This document shows, one piece after another, positions 7,662 through 17,858 of a stretch of DNA of 64,000 bases; position 1 is the stretch's first letter; each line of letters opens with the position of its first letter. Below the pieces are notes generated by a model. The model saw only the letters and a list, made by a program, of their open reading frames with translations, was not told the DNA's origin and did no database searches. Origin of the DNA: Pandoraea communis (GTDB taxonomy: Bacteria; Pseudomonadota; Gammaproteobacteria; Burkholderiales; Burkholderiaceae); NCBI RefSeq assembly GCF_902459745.1, contig NZ_CABPSJ010000010.1, positions 16,920-80,919 on the forward strand, given 5' to 3'. Made by a program: the position numbers and the translations under genes.

Positions 7662-8684
7662 ATGAACCGGACTGCCATCGTATCTCTCACCCTAGGTTTC
7701 GCCCTTTTTGTCGCCCTGCTCATTTGGCAGGGCACGGGATCGGTGATGTCTACGCTGGCGGTCGCCGGCTGGGGACTGTTGCCCATCGCCGCCTTCCACC
7801 TCGTGCCGCTGGTGCTCGACGCCGCCGCCATTCAGGTGCTGGTGGCGAAATCCTGTTCGCTGCGCCGCGCCACGCTCACGCGCTGGGTCGGAGAGTCGGT
7901 CAACAGCCTGCTGCCGGCCGGTCAGATCGGCGGGCCGATCGCGATGGTGCGTCAAATGAAGCAACGCGGGTTGGCCGGTCGCGAAGCGGCGGCCGCCATC
8001 ACCGTCAGTACGACGCTACAGGCGGTGGCGCAGATCGTTTTCGCGCTGTTGGGATTGGCCGTCTTCGGGATCAGCGCAACACAAGGCGCCGGTGACAGCC
8101 TGTGGCTGCCGATGCTGCTTGCCACCGCGCTCATCTCCGCCCTGCTATACGCGTTCTACGTTGCGCAACGGCGCGGCATCTTCGGCTGGGCATTCCGTAT
8201 GCTCGCCAGAATGTCGTCCAAGCGCGACTGGTCGTCGCTGCTCGACCGGGCGGACGCCGTCGACGAAATCGTGCAACGCATGTATGGCCAGCGCCGTCAG
8301 GTGCTCGCGAGCTTTTTGCTCAGCCTTGTTGGCTGGATCGTCGGCACAGTGGAGGTCTGGCTGATTCTGCAATTCATCGGCTACCCGGTGAGTTGGATCG
8401 ACGCGATGCTGCTCGAAAGTCTCGGGCAGGCGATTCGCGGCGCTGCTTTCTTCGTGCCGGGTTCGCTCGGCGTGCAGGAAGGCGGTTACCTGCTGCTCGC
8501 CCCGCTCGTGGGCCTGCCGGCCGACGCCGCGCTGGCTCTCTCCCTGGCCAAACGTACGCGCGAGCTGCTGCTCGGCGTGCCGGGCCTCGTCTATCTGCAT
8601 TTCTCCGAACGTGGCTGGCGCCGCCGGCGTGCCTCGCAACAAAGCGTGTCGCTGCCTGCCGCCACGGACTCTGCACCGCTCTAA
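7662..8684 (+). CDS. hpnL: HpnL-type / flippase-like polytopic membrane protein
   Basis: A 340-residue integral membrane protein of the lysylphosphatidylglycerol-synthase-TM / UPF0104 group, with about eight hydrophobic segments. The stretch SWIDAMLLESLGQAIRG followed by FFVPGSLGVQEGGY is characteristic of the HpnL family found in hopanoid clusters. The biochemical role of HpnL is not established; relatives are suspected of lipid flipping. It starts directly after the phosphatidyltransferase stop, so it is co-translated and may move that enzyme's lipid product across the inner membrane (inference). Confidence 0.72.
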   Translation: MNRTAIVSLTLGFALFVALLIWQGTGSVMSTLAVAGWGLLPIAAFHLVPLVLDAAAIQVLVAKSCSLRRATLTRWVGESVNSLLPAGQIGGPIAMVRQMKQRGLAGREAAAAITVSTTLQAVAQIVFALLGLAVFGISATQGAGDSLWLPMLLATALISALLYAFYVAQRRGIFGWAFRMLARMSSKRDWSSLLDRADAVDEIVQRMYGQRRQVLASFLLSLVGWIVGTVEVWLILQFIGYPVSWIDAMLLESLGQAIRGAAFFVPGSLGVQEGGYLLLAPLVGLPADAALALSLAKRTRELLLGVPGLVYLHFSERGWRRRRASQQSVSLPAATDSAPL

Positions 8685-8699
8685 AGAAGGATATTCATC

Positions 8700-9464
8700 A
8701 TGCGGGCCATCATTCTCGCAGCAGGCATGGGCCTGCGTTTGCTACAGCCCGAAGATAAGCAGTCGCCCAAGTGCCTGCTGCCGTTCGACGGCATGTCGCT
8801 ACTCGAGCGCCATCTGCGCATGCTTGCGGCGGCGGGAATCACCGATGTCGTGCTGGCGCTCGGCTTCCATCACGAGCAAGTGAGCGAAGCCCTCGATCGC
8901 CTGAACTGGACACCGCGTCCGCAGATCCGTCTGAACCCGGCGTTCCATCTGGGCAGCGTGCTGACCCTGCACACGGCCGCCGACGCGATGACCGCGGGCG
9001 GCGACGTCCTCGTCATGGACGCGGATGTGCTCTACGACCAACGCATTTTCAACGCCCTGGTGGCGGGTGAGACGGCGAACCGTCTGCTCATCGACCGCGA
9101 TTTCGAAGTCGGTGATGAGCCGGTCAAGCTATGCCTGCGCAACGGCGTACCCGTCGAACTGCGCAAGCAGGTGATGGCAGGTCTCGAATACGACACCGTG
9201 GGCGAATCGGTCGGCTTCTTCCGCTTCAACGAAGCGACGGCGACACGTCTTGCGGAAATCACCCGCGATTACGTTGAATCGGGCCGCGCCAAGATGCCGC
9301 ACGAAGAAGCCGTGCGCGATCTGCTGCTCGAGCGCGGCGCGCAATTCGAAACGGCCGATGTCACGGGCTTCCCGTGGATCGAAATCGACTACCCTGAAGA
9401 TGTAAAGCGCGCCACCGAACAGGTGCTGCCGCAACTCGAACCGCTCACGATGGTGTCAGAATGA
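8700..9464 (+). CDS. Nucleotidyltransferase, candidate CTP:phosphonate cytidylyltransferase
   Basis: A 254-residue stand-alone nucleotidyltransferase. It has the nucleotide motif LAAGMGLRL (residues 6-14) followed by [10 protein letters not shown], a metal-binding DAD in VMDADVLYD, and a second acidic site in [13 protein letters not shown]. An AAGAAGGA ribosome binding site precedes ATG 8700. Nucleotidyltransferases of this type (PntC-like) activate 2-aminoethylphosphonate to CMP-aminoethylphosphonate in phosphonolipid and phosphonoglycan pathways, which fits its position between the phosphatidyltransferase and PEP mutase genes. The last four bases overlap the next start (ATGA). CTP rather than another NTP is inferred from context. 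Confidence 0.78.
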   Translation: MRAIILAAGMGLRLLQPEDKQSPKCLLPFDGMSLLERHLRMLAAAGITDVVLALGFHHEQVSEALDRLNWTPRPQIRLNPAFHLGSVLTLHTAADAMTAGGDVLVMDADVLYDQRIFNALVAGETANRLLIDRDFEVGDEPVKLCLRNGVPVELRKQVMAGLEYDTVGESVGFFRFNEATATRLAEITRDYVESGRAKMPHEEAVRDLLLERGAQFETADVTGFPWIEIDYPEDVKRATEQVLPQLEPLTMVSE

Positions 9465-11170
9465 ACGCTCCCGACGCATTCACCCCGCCGCCGACCGCCA
9501 CGCGCGCGTCGCAACTGCGCGCCATGCTGCGCAGCAATCAACTCGAATTCCTGATGGAAGCCCACAACGGCCTGTCCGCACGTATCGTGCGTGAAGCGGG
9601 CTTCAAGGGCATCTGGGCATCGGGCCTCGCCATCTCGGCGCAATTCGGTGTGCGCGACAACAACGAAGCCAGTTGGACGCAGGTTGTCGAGAACCTCGAA
9701 TTCATGGCCGACGCCAGCGATCTTCCGATCCTGCTCGACGGCGATACCGGCTACGGCAACTTCAACAACATGCGACGCCTCGTGCGCAAGCTCGAGCAAC
9801 GTGGCGTGGCCGGCGTGTGTATCGAAGACAAGATCTTCCCGAAGACCAACAGCTTCATCGGCGGCGAGCGCCAGCCGCTCGCGGACATCGACGAGTTCTG
9901 CGGCAAGATCAAGGCAGGCAAGGACTCGCAGGCCGACGACGACTTCTCGATCGTGGCGCGCGTCGAAGCGCTGATCGCGGGCTGGGGCATGGAAGAAGCC
10001 CTGCGCCGGGCGGAGGCCTATCGCCAGGCCGGTGCCGACGCCATCCTGATTCACAGCAAACTCAAGCGTGCCGACGAAATCGTGCAATTCGCCCGCGAGT
10101 GGGATAACCGCTGCCCGCTGGTGATCGTGCCGACCAAGTACTACAGCACGCCCACCGACGTGTTCCGCGAAGCCGGTATCAGCGTCGTGATCTGGGCGAA
10201 CCACCTGATTCGCTCCGCCACGTCGGCCATGCAGGCCGTGGCCGCCGAAATCCACCGCAGCGAGACCCTCGTCAACGTCGAAGACCGGATTGCGACCGTC
10301 GATGAGATCTTCCGCCTGCAAGACGCCGACGAATACACCCAAGCGGAAGACCGTTACCTGTCCGCCGCGAACGCACCGCGCTCGGCCATCGTGCTCGCCG
10401 CCAGCCGTGGAAAGAACCTCGAGAGCGTGACGACCGACCGTCCGAAGGTGATGCTGCCCGTTGCCGGCAAGCCCTTGCTGCGCTGGCTGGTCGACGGTTT
10501 CAAGAAGCAGAATGTGAACGACATCACGGTCGTGGGCGGCTATCGCGCCGACGCCATCGAGACCGCCGGCATCACGCTCGCCGTCAACGAACGGTACGCC
10601 GAAACCGGCGAACTCGCCTCACTCGCCCGCGTGGCCAATGCCTTCACGCACGACACGGTGATCTCCTACGGCGACCTGCTGTTCCGCAGCTACATCGTGC
10701 GCGATCTGGTGGAAAGCAACGCCGACTTCACCGTTGTCGTCGACTCGACGGCCGCGACCACGGCCAATGCTGCCAACGCCAGCGTGCGTGACTTCGCGTA
10801 CTGCTCGGCCGGCGACGACCGTGGGCTGTTCGGTCAGCAAGTGCTGCTGGAGAAGATCAGCGGCAACGCCGCAGACGCCGGGCGCGCGCCCAATGGCCGC
10901 TGGATCGGCTTGCTCGGTGTGCGCGGCGACGAAGGCCGTGCGCAACTGCAACGCGTCTTCACGGCATTGCAGGCACGCCCGGACTTCGATCAGCTCGGCA
11001 TGCCCGAACTGATCAACGCCCTCGCGGCGGACGGCGCCAAGATAGAGGTGCAATACGTGCACGGCCACTGGCGTGGTGTGAACGACATGGAGGAATTCCG
11101 CCGCGCGGCAGACTTCGCCCATGGTCAGACGCCGTTTAGCAGCGCCGCCCCGGAGGCCCAAGGTGATTGA
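9461..11170 (+). CDS. aepX: Phosphoenolpyruvate mutase fused to a second nucleotidyltransferase domain
   Basis: A 569-residue bifunctional protein. Residues 1-300 are PEP mutase, which converts phosphoenolpyruvate to phosphonopyruvate, the entry step of almost all phosphonate synthesis. They contain DGDTGYGN (93-100) and the diagnostic [11 protein letters not shown] (from 122), which separates mutases from isocitrate-lyase-like relatives. Residues from 307 form a nucleotidyltransferase domain with LAASRGKNL and [14 protein letters not shown]. Its usual LAAGxG loop reads LAASRG, with Ser in place of the first Gly, so this domain may be altered or specialised. Fused mutase-nucleotidyltransferases are known in phosphonate clusters. 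The start overlaps the preceding gene by four bases. Confidence 0.9.
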   Translation: MNAPDAFTPPPTATRASQLRAMLRSNQLEFLMEAHNGLSARIVREAGFKGIWASGLAISAQFGVRDNNEASWTQVVENLEFMADASDLPILLDGDTGYGNFNNMRRLVRKLEQRGVAGVCIEDKIFPKTNSFIGGERQPLADIDEFCGKIKAGKDSQADDDFSIVARVEALIAGWGMEEALRRAEAYRQAGADAILIHSKLKRADEIVQFAREWDNRCPLVIVPTKYYSTPTDVFREAGISVVIWANHLIRSATSAMQAVAAEIHRSETLVNVEDRIATVDEIFRLQDADEYTQAEDRYLSAANAPRSAIVLAASRGKNLESVTTDRPKVMLPVAGKPLLRWLVDGFKKQNVNDITVVGGYRADAIETAGITLAVNERYAETGELASLARVANAFTHDTVISYGDLLFRSYIVRDLVESNADFTVVVDSTAATTANAANASVRDFAYCSAGDDRGLFGQQVLLEKISGNAADAGRAPNGRWIGLLGVRGDEGRAQLQRVFTALQARPDFDQLGMPELINALAADGAKIEVQYVHGHWRGVNDMEEFRRAADFAHGQTPFSSAAPEAQGD

Positions 11171-12350
11171 GGCCGGACAGTTCGTCGAAGCCGCGCGCAA
11201 GCACGGCTTCACCTGGTACACCGGCGTGCCGTGTTCGTTCCTCACGCCGTTCATCAACTACGTGCTGCAAGACCCGACGCTGCACTATCTGTCGGCGGCC
11301 AACGAGGGCGACGCCGTCGCCATCGCGGCCGGTGCCACCCTCGGTGAGGGCAGTGGCGCACGCTCGGTCACGATGATGCAGAACTCGGGCCTCGGCAACG
11401 CCGTGAGTCCGCTGACTTCGCTCACATGGACCTTCCGCCTGCCGCAGTTGCTGATTGTGACGTGGCGTGGCCAGCCGGGCATTACCGATGAGCCGCAACA
11501 CGCACTCATGGGCCCGATCACGCCGGCCATGCTCGATCTGATGGAAGTGCCCTGGGAGCTGTTCCCCACCGAGCCCGAAGCGATTGCGCCGGCGCTGGAG
11601 CGCGCGGTCCGTCACATGGACGAGACCGGACGACCCTATGCACTCGTGATGCAAAAGGGCAGCGTAGCGCCCTACCCGCTGCAACCGGCCGAGCGCCCGG
11701 CGCGTCCGGCCCAGCCCGCGCCGGTGTCGCTCATGAAGGGTGTCGCCCCGTCCGAGATGCCCACGCGTCGCGACGCGCTGGCCCGTGTGATCGCCCACAC
11801 GCCGCTCGAAAACACCGTCGTGCTGGCGTCGACTGGCTTCTGCGGCCGCGAACTGTATGCGCTCGACGACCGCGCCAACCAGTTGTACATGGTTGGCTCG
11901 ATGGGCTGCGTGACGACGCTGGCGCTGGGCCTCGCCTTGGCGCGCCCCGACCTGCGCGTGGTCGCCCTCGACGGTGACGGCGCCGCGCTCATGCGCATGG
12001 GCGCCTTTGCCACGCTGGGTGCGTACGGCCCGTCGAATCTCATCCATCTGCTGCTCGACAACGCATCGCACGACTCCACCGGCGCGCAGGCCACGGTCTC
12101 GCCGACGGTGTCGTTCGCGGGCGTAGCCGCCGCAAGCGGTTATGCGCTCGCGCTCGAAGGCGATACGCTCGACGTCGTCGAGTCATTGTTCGACAGCCAC
12201 ACCGCCAGCCTGAGCGAGGGACCGCGTTTCGCTTGCCTGACGACGCGTCCGGGCACGCCTGACGGGCTGCCACGCCCGAAGATCACGCCGGAAGCGGTAA
12301 AGGCACGCCTGATGGACCATATTGCACGACGCGCACCGGCTTCGGCCTGA
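11163..12350 (+). CDS. aepY: Phosphonopyruvate decarboxylase
   Basis: A thiamine-diphosphate enzyme of 395 residues that decarboxylates phosphonopyruvate to phosphonoacetaldehyde and so pulls the unfavourable mutase reaction forward. The N-terminal pyrimidine-binding half includes [14 protein letters not shown] and [13 protein letters not shown]; the C-terminal half has the diphosphate-binding [10 protein letters not shown] and DNASHDSTG. The start is taken as GTG 11163, because GGAGG lies at 11152-11156 and it gives the natural N-terminus [16 protein letters not shown]; an ATG at 11121 lies inside the preceding gene. The start overlaps the aepX stop by eight bases, indicating translational coupling. 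Confidence 0.9.
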   Translation: MIEAGQFVEAARKHGFTWYTGVPCSFLTPFINYVLQDPTLHYLSAANEGDAVAIAAGATLGEGSGARSVTMMQNSGLGNAVSPLTSLTWTFRLPQLLIVTWRGQPGITDEPQHALMGPITPAMLDLMEVPWELFPTEPEAIAPALERAVRHMDETGRPYALVMQKGSVAPYPLQPAERPARPAQPAPVSLMKGVAPSEMPTRRDALARVIAHTPLENTVVLASTGFCGRELYALDDRANQLYMVGSMGCVTTLALGLALARPDLRVVALDGDGAALMRMGAFATLGAYGPSNLIHLLLDNASHDSTGAQATVSPTVSFAGVAAASGYALALEGDTLDVVESLFDSHTASLSEGPRFACLTTRPGTPDGLPRPKITPEAVKARLMDHIARRAPASA

Positions 12351-12391
12351 GCGTCTCCCCCATTCACGAAATCTGCCGAGGAAGCTTCGCC

Positions 12392-13465
12392 ATGCTGTTA
12401 CTGAATCCGGGCCCCGTCACCCTGACCGAGCGCGTCCGCAAGAGCCTGCTGCAACCCGATCTGTGCCACCGCGAGCCCGAATTCTTCGATCTGCAGGAAG
12501 AGGCCCGCGCACGTCTGACGGCGGTCTACGGCCTCGATCCGGCTGTGTGGGCCCCCGTGTTGATGACCGGCTCGGGCACCGCAGCCGTCGAGAGCATGAC
12601 CGCAGGTCTCGTGCCGGAAGGCGGGCGCCTGCTGATCGTCGAGAACGGCGTGTATGGCGAGCGCATCTCGCAGATTGCGAAGCAGTACCGTATCGATCAC
12701 GACGTCATTCACTTCGAATGGATGCAGGCACCCGATCTCGCGCAGATCGTCGACCGGCTCGACACGGCGGGAGACCGTCCGTACACGAACGTGGCGATCA
12801 TCCACCACGAGACGACGACAGGCCGCCTGAACGATCTGACCGGCATCGCCGCCGCCTGTCGCGAGCGCGGCATCGATCTGCTGGTCGACGGCGTGAGCAG
12901 CTTCGCCGCCGAAGCCATCGATTTCGACGATTCGGGCATCGTGGCCGTTGCTGCGACCGCGAACAAGTGCTTGCACGGCGTGCCGGGCGTGTCCTTCGTG
13001 ATGGTGCGCAAGGACGCTCTCGCCAAGGCCGCCAGCCGCACGTATTACCTTGACATCGCGCGCCTCGCCAAGCTTCAGGCCGAGCGTAATACGCCGTTCA
13101 CGCCGTCTGTGCACGCCTACTACGCGCTGGTCGAAGCACTGCGCGAACTCGACGACGCCGGTGGCTGGCAACAGCGCCACGCCCATTACGGCGCGCTCGC
13201 CGAGCAAGCGCGCGCCGGTCTGGCCGCGCTGGGCATCGACAGCGTCTTGCCGCCGGGTGAGTCGTCGGTGGTGCTGCGCGCCTACAAGTTGCCCGCGGGT
13301 GTCGACTATGTGCGCCTGCACGACTGGCTCAAGGCCGACGGTTTTGTGATCTACGCAGGGCAAGGCGGTTTGTCCAAGTCGTTGTTCCGTATCTCGACGA
13401 TGGGCAACCTCACGGCCGCCGACATCGACCGCCTGCTGGCTTCCGTCGCCAGACTGGTGAAGTGA
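12392..13465 (+). CDS. phnW: 2-aminoethylphosphonate aminotransferase (phosphonoacetaldehyde amination)
   Basis: A 357-residue class V PLP aminotransferase. It opens [15 protein letters not shown] with [11 protein letters not shown], typical of 2-aminoethylphosphonate:pyruvate aminotransferases, and has [10 protein letters not shown] for phosphate binding, VDGVSSF with the cofactor Asp, and the PLP lysine in ATANKCLHG. It follows the decarboxylase by 41 bases with a GAGGAAG ribosome binding site. In catabolic clusters this enzyme removes nitrogen from aminoethylphosphonate. Here, next to PEP mutase and the decarboxylase, it should run in the biosynthetic direction. No phosphonatase gene (phnX) is nearby. 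Confidence 0.9.
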   Translation: MLLLNPGPVTLTERVRKSLLQPDLCHREPEFFDLQEEARARLTAVYGLDPAVWAPVLMTGSGTAAVESMTAGLVPEGGRLLIVENGVYGERISQIAKQYRIDHDVIHFEWMQAPDLAQIVDRLDTAGDRPYTNVAIIHHETTTGRLNDLTGIAAACRERGIDLLVDGVSSFAAEAIDFDDSGIVAVAATANKCLHGVPGVSFVMVRKDALAKAASRTYYLDIARLAKLQAERNTPFTPSVHAYYALVEALRELDDAGGWQQRHAHYGALAEQARAGLAALGIDSVLPPGESSVVLRAYKLPAGVDYVRLHDWLKADGFVIYAGQGGLSKSLFRISTMGNLTAADIDRLLASVARLVK

Positions 13466-13487
13466 GCGCAGGGACGGACGTTCAGCC

Positions 13488-15404
13488 ATGAAAGATCTGC
13501 TAGCCAGCATCCAATCCCCATCCGAGTTGCGCGCGCTCTCGCGCGCCGACTTGCGTCGCGTGGCCGATGAATTGCGTGCCTGTGTGCTCGACAGTGTGTC
13601 GCGCACCGGTGGCCACCTCTCGTCGAATCTGGGCACCGTCGAACTGACGATCGCACTGCACTACGTTTTCGACACACCCAACGACCGCATTGTGTGGGAC
13701 GTGGGTCATCAAACCTATCCGCACAAGATTCTCACGGGCCGCCGCGACGCCATGCCGACCCTTCGGCAATGGCAAGGCCTGTCGGGCTTTCCGAAGCGCG
13801 ACGAATCGCCCTACGACACGTTCGGCACGGCGCATTCGAGCACGTCGATTTCGGCAGCGCTCGGCATGGCGCTGGCCAGCAAGGTCAAGGGCGAGAAACG
13901 GCACGCGATTGCCGTGATCGGCGATGGGGCGATGACCGCCGGCGAGGCCTTCGAGGCCCTGAACAATGCCGGCGTCTACGAAGACCTGCCGTTCCTCGTT
14001 GTGCTCAACGACAACGACATGTCGATCTCGCCGCCGGTCGGCGCGCTCAATCAGTACCTCACACGACTCATGTCCGGTCAGTTCTACTCGGCCGGCAAGG
14101 AGAGCGTGCGCAATCTGTTGCGCAATGCCCCCGCCCCCATGCGCGAACTGGCGCACAAGCTCGAAGAACACGCCAAGGCCATCGTCTCGCCCACGGGCAC
14201 GATGTTCGAGGAGTTCGGCTTCAACTACCTCGGCCCTATCGACGGCCACGATCTGGACGCACTCATCCCCGCGCTCGAGAACATCAAGGCGCTCAAGGGG
14301 CCTCAGTTCCTGCATGTCGTGACGCGCAAGGGCCGCGGCTACAAACTCGCCGAAGCCGATCCGGTGCTGTATCACGGCCCGGGCAAGTTCAATCCGAGCG
14401 AAGGGATTCGTCCGGCCGCGCCGGGCACGGTCTCGGCCAAGACCTATACGCAGATCTTCGGCGAATGGCTGTGCGACGCGGCGGCGGCAGACAAGCGTGT
14501 CATCGGCATCACGCCCGCCATGCGCGAAGGCTCCGGGCTTGTGGAATTCGAGAAGCGCTTTCCTGAGCGCTATTACGACGTCGGTATCGCCGAGCAGCAT
14601 GCCGTGACGTTCGCAGGCGGGTTGGCGACCGAGGGGCTCAGGCCCGTGGTGGCGATCTACTCGACGTTCCTGCAACGGGCCTACGATCAGGTGATTCACG
14701 ACGTGGCCCTGCAAAACCTGCCGGTCGTCTTCGCGATCGATCGAGGCGGTCTCGTCGGCGCCGACGGCGCAACGCACGCTGGGGCTTACGACATCGCCTA
14801 CCTGCGCTGCATCCCCAACATGGTGGTCATGGCCCCGGCCGACGAAAACGAATGCCGACAGATGTTGCAGACGGCGCTCGGTATCGACGGCCCCTGCGCC
14901 GTGCGTTACCCGCGCGGCACCGGCCCCGGCGTGAAGACCGAGGCCGGCTTGACGACACTGCCCGTGGGCCGTGCCCAGGTGCGTCGCCGGAGCGCTGCCC
15001 CGGTGGGTCGTCGCGTGGCTATTCTGGCGTTCGGCTCGATGGTGACGCCGAGTGAACAGGTGGCCGCCGAATTCGACGCGAGCGTGGTCAACATGCGCTT
15101 CGTCAAACCGCTCGACGACGCCACGCTGCTCGACATGGCCCGCACGCACGACCTCATCGTCACGATCGAGGAAGGTGTTGTGATGGGGGGTGCCGGCACG
15201 GCGTGTGTCGAAGTCCTCAACGCCAATGGCGTGCTGATTCCGGTGCTGCAACTGGGATTGCCCGACACTTACATCGATCAGGGCACGCCCGCGCAGCAGC
15301 TCGCGTCGGTCGGGCTCGACGCGCAGGGCATTGCGGCGTCGATTCGCCGGGCACTGACCGAGCGTCTCGGCGGCAAGGTCGAGGCGGTGCCGTCGGCCCC
15401 CTAA
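13488..15404 (+). CDS. dxs: 1-deoxy-D-xylulose-5-phosphate synthase
   Basis: A 638-residue thiamine-diphosphate enzyme, full length for DXS. It joins pyruvate and glyceraldehyde 3-phosphate to form DXP, the first step of the MEP isoprenoid pathway. Visible motifs are [15 protein letters not shown], the cofactor-binding [15 protein letters not shown], and [17 protein letters not shown] in the pyrimidine domain. It lies 22 bases after the aminotransferase on the same strand and so appears to belong to the phosphonate operon. That placement suggests dedicated isoprenoid supply for the hopanoid genes that follow, or a shared envelope-lipid programme. Whether a second dxs exists elsewhere cannot be seen here. 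Confidence 0.95.
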   Translation: MKDLLASIQSPSELRALSRADLRRVADELRACVLDSVSRTGGHLSSNLGTVELTIALHYVFDTPNDRIVWDVGHQTYPHKILTGRRDAMPTLRQWQGLSGFPKRDESPYDTFGTAHSSTSISAALGMALASKVKGEKRHAIAVIGDGAMTAGEAFEALNNAGVYEDLPFLVVLNDNDMSISPPVGALNQYLTRLMSGQFYSAGKESVRNLLRNAPAPMRELAHKLEEHAKAIVSPTGTMFEEFGFNYLGPIDGHDLDALIPALENIKALKGPQFLHVVTRKGRGYKLAEADPVLYHGPGKFNPSEGIRPAAPGTVSAKTYTQIFGEWLCDAAAADKRVIGITPAMREGSGLVEFEKRFPERYYDVGIAEQHAVTFAGGLATEGLRPVVAIYSTFLQRAYDQVIHDVALQNLPVVFAIDRGGLVGADGATHAGAYDIAYLRCIPNMVVMAPADENECRQMLQTALGIDGPCAVRYPRGTGPGVKTEAGLTTLPVGRAQVRRRSAAPVGRRVAILAFGSMVTPSEQVAAEFDASVVNMRFVKPLDDATLLDMARTHDLIVTIEEGVVMGGAGTACVEVLNANGVLIPVLQLGLPDTYIDQGTPAQQLASVGLDAQGIAASIRRALTERLGGKVEAVPSAP

Positions 15405-15734
15405 GCGAAGCGTTTCACCACACTTCCATATCCGTAGCAAAACGGCATCTTTTGATCTGATTTAGAGAGTCAGATCAAAATGCACAGGGCAAACTCCCAA
15501 AGTTCACGCTCCCCGAGAACCGGGTTCGGCAATGCCGATATCCGGGATTTCGGCACCTTTGCCGCCAATTAGCGCCGCTTCTGCAAAACTGCGTAACGCC
15601 GCCGCTCGACACAATCCCATCTCAACGCCTCAGAATCCGGCTACGCGATTTTGCGAGCCCTTCGCCATGTGCAGGATTTTCCCTTCCGTTCGTGTCGGCG
15701 ATCAGCCGCACCGACGTCTTTCCCGTACCGATTC
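15405..15734. other. Intergenic region between dxs and the copper receptor
   Basis: About 330 bases with no supported gene. The main feature is the perfect inverted repeat at 15450-15480. I see no strong ribosome binding site before the receptor start and no T-tract terminator after dxs. Confidence 0.45.
15450..15480. promoter_or_regulatory. Perfect 11-bp inverted repeat
   Basis: TTTTGATCTGA (15450-15460) and TCAGATCAAAA (15470-15480) are exact reverse complements separated by nine bases. The T-rich end is on the 5' side and the A-rich end on the 3' side, opposite to a standard terminator. It lies 46 bases after dxs and 254 bases before the receptor. It could be an operator or an mRNA 3' end structure. 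Confidence 0.4.
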
Positions 15735-17852
15735 ATGTCCTCCCAGTTCGTTCATCGTGCGCGCCCCCTCCGCGCGAAGCACCGCTGGCACGTGCACAGC
15801 GTGACCCTTCCCGCACTTGCTGCTGGCGCCTTCCATTTCTCATACGCATTCGCGCAACCGGTGGGGGCCGAGCAGGCCGGCGAATTCGCGCACGCGGAAC
15901 ACGTGTTCATGCTCCCAGCGATCGAAGTGGTTGCCGCTCCTGACACAATACCGCTGGAGGTCGTCACCGATCCGAAAAGACCACGCCAACCTCTGCCCGC
16001 GAGCGACGGTGCCGATTATCTGAAGACGATCCCTGGCTTCGCGTCGATCCGCAGCGGCGGCACCAATGGCGACCTCGTACTGCGCGGCATGTCCGGATCG
16101 CGGCTCCAGTTGCTGGCGAACGGCATGTCGACACTCGGTGCGTGTGGGGGTCGGATGGACTCGCCGACGTCCTACATCGCACCAGAAAGCTACGACAAGG
16201 TAACCGTCATCAAGGGCCCGCAGAGCGTGCAATACGGACCAGGGGCATCGGCCGGCACAGTGCTATTCGAGCGAACGACACCGCGCTTCAAGGCGCCCGG
16301 CATGCGTTTCGAAGGCAGTATGGTCGGCGGTTCATTCGGGCGCAACGATCAGAACCTGGACATCGCAGCGGGCACGCCGGACTTCTATGGCCGGGTGACC
16401 GCAAATCACGCGCATTCGCAAGACTATAAGGATGGCAACGGGCGCGTGGTACCGTCGCAATGGAGCAAATGGAACGCGAACGCGACATTCGGCTGGACGC
16501 CTGACAACGACACTCGACTCGAGATCACCACGGGCACAGGCGACGGGTATGCCCGCTATGCCGGGCGCGCCATGGACGGCTCGCGTTTCCGGCGTGAAAC
16601 CTTCGGTCTGAAGTTCGACAGGAAGCGCATCGGTGGCCCGCTCGACCGGATCGAGGCACAGGTCTATTACAACGTAGCCGATCATGTCATGGACAACTAC
16701 ACGTTACGAACTCCCGCTTCGACGGCAGGTATGCGCATACGCGTTGCCTCTGAGGTACGCCGGCGTATGGTGGGCGCGCGCACCGCCGCAACCTGGCGCC
16801 TGGACGACGCGATCCAACTCGTGACGGGGATCGATGTGCAATCAAGCCGTCTCGATTTGCGCACGGCACGAGGAATGCAAGAGCGTGGTGGACAACCATG
16901 GAATCCGCGCGCGAACCTTTGGAACGCAGGGGCCTTCGGTGAGCTAACGTGGCTGGCCAGTCACGAATCACGCGTGATTGCCGGAGCACGGGCGGATCGT
17001 GCGTCGGCGCGCGACGAGCGCGCAACAGCTAGCGGGCCGGTCCAGCCCAACCCGACGTTCGACGTAACGCGCTCGCGAGTGCTACCGAGCGGATTCATTC
17101 GCTACGAGCACGATCTCGCATCGGTGCCCGTCACTTGGTACGCGGGCATCGGCCATACAGAGCGTTTTCCAGACTATTGGGAATTGTTCTCGGCCGCCCG
17201 AGGGCCAAGCGGTTCGGTGAATGCATTCTCGGCAATCCGCCCCGAGAAGACAACGCAACTCGATGTCGGCGCACAGTACAGAACCGAGAAACTCGACGCA
17301 TGGGTATCCGCCTATGCGGGTCAGGTGCAGGACTTCATCCTCTTCAACTACGCGACGGGCCCGGCGAAGCAGGCGACTAACGTCAATGCGCAGATCATGG
17401 GCGGCGAACTCGGCACGGCGTGGCGCCCTTTTGCGGCGTGGCGCTTCGATGGTTCGCTCGCATATGCGTGGGGACGCAATCGCCAAAACGGCGGACCGTT
17501 GCCGCAGATACCTCCGTTGGAAGCGCGCCTGGGGCTGGAATACACGCACGGATCGTGGACGGCTGGTGGACGATGGCGCATCGTCGCACCACAGCGCCGT
17601 TGTGCGTTGAACCAAGGCAACGTTGCCGGCAAGGACTTCGGCCCGAGCCCCGGCTTCGGCGTGGTGTCGCTGCATACGCAATATAAGGTGAGCAAGGCCG
17701 TGCACATCTCGATTGGCATGGACAACGTATTTGACAAGGCGTATTCGGAGCACCTGAACCTCGCCGGCAATGCTGGGTTCGGGTATGCGGCGAACGTGCC
17801 GGTCATGGAGCCGGGGCGTTCGGCTTGGGTACGTGTGGGGGCGAAGATTTGA
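15735..17852 (+). CDS. TonB-dependent copper receptor (OprC/NosA family)
   Basis: An outer-membrane TonB-dependent receptor of 705 residues that takes up copper. A signal peptide ends at about AFAQ (residue 40), then a plug domain (RSGGTNGDLVLRGMSGSR, VTVIKGPQSVQYGPGASAGT) and a 22-strand-type barrel. In Pseudomonas OprC, copper is held by a C-x3-M pair in the plug and an H-x-M pair in the barrel. Both can be seen here, as C137-GGR-M141 and H317-V-M319. ATG 15735 is chosen because it gives a clean signal peptide, although no good ribosome binding site precedes it; the open frame extends to 15651. It converges with hpnN, with only six bases between the stops. Confidence 0.88.
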   Translation: MSSQFVHRARPLRAKHRWHVHSVTLPALAAGAFHFSYAFAQPVGAEQAGEFAHAEHVFMLPAIEVVAAPDTIPLEVVTDPKRPRQPLPASDGADYLKTIPGFASIRSGGTNGDLVLRGMSGSRLQLLANGMSTLGACGGRMDSPTSYIAPESYDKVTVIKGPQSVQYGPGASAGTVLFERTTPRFKAPGMRFEGSMVGGSFGRNDQNLDIAAGTPDFYGRVTANHAHSQDYKDGNGRVVPSQWSKWNANATFGWTPDNDTRLEITTGTGDGYARYAGRAMDGSRFRRETFGLKFDRKRIGGPLDRIEAQVYYNVADHVMDNYTLRTPASTAGMRIRVASEVRRRMVGARTAATWRLDDAIQLVTGIDVQSSRLDLRTARGMQERGGQPWNPRANLWNAGAFGELTWLASHESRVIAGARADRASARDERATASGPVQPNPTFDVTRSRVLPSGFIRYEHDLASVPVTWYAGIGHTERFPDYWELFSAARGPSGSVNAFSAIRPEKTTQLDVGAQYRTEKLDAWVSAYAGQVQDFILFNYATGPAKQATNVNAQIMGGELGTAWRPFAAWRFDGSLAYAWGRNRQNGGPLPQIPPLEARLGLEYTHGSWTAGGRWRIVAPQRRCALNQGNVAGKDFGPSPGFGVVSLHTQYKVSKAVHISIGMDNVFDKAYSEHLNLAGNAGFGYAANVPVMEPGRSAWVRVGAKI

Positions 17853-17858
17853 TGAGCG

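Noticed and set aside
13500-15440. A 646-codon minus-strand frame opposite dxs
   Set aside because: Shadow of dxs; no motif and biased composition.
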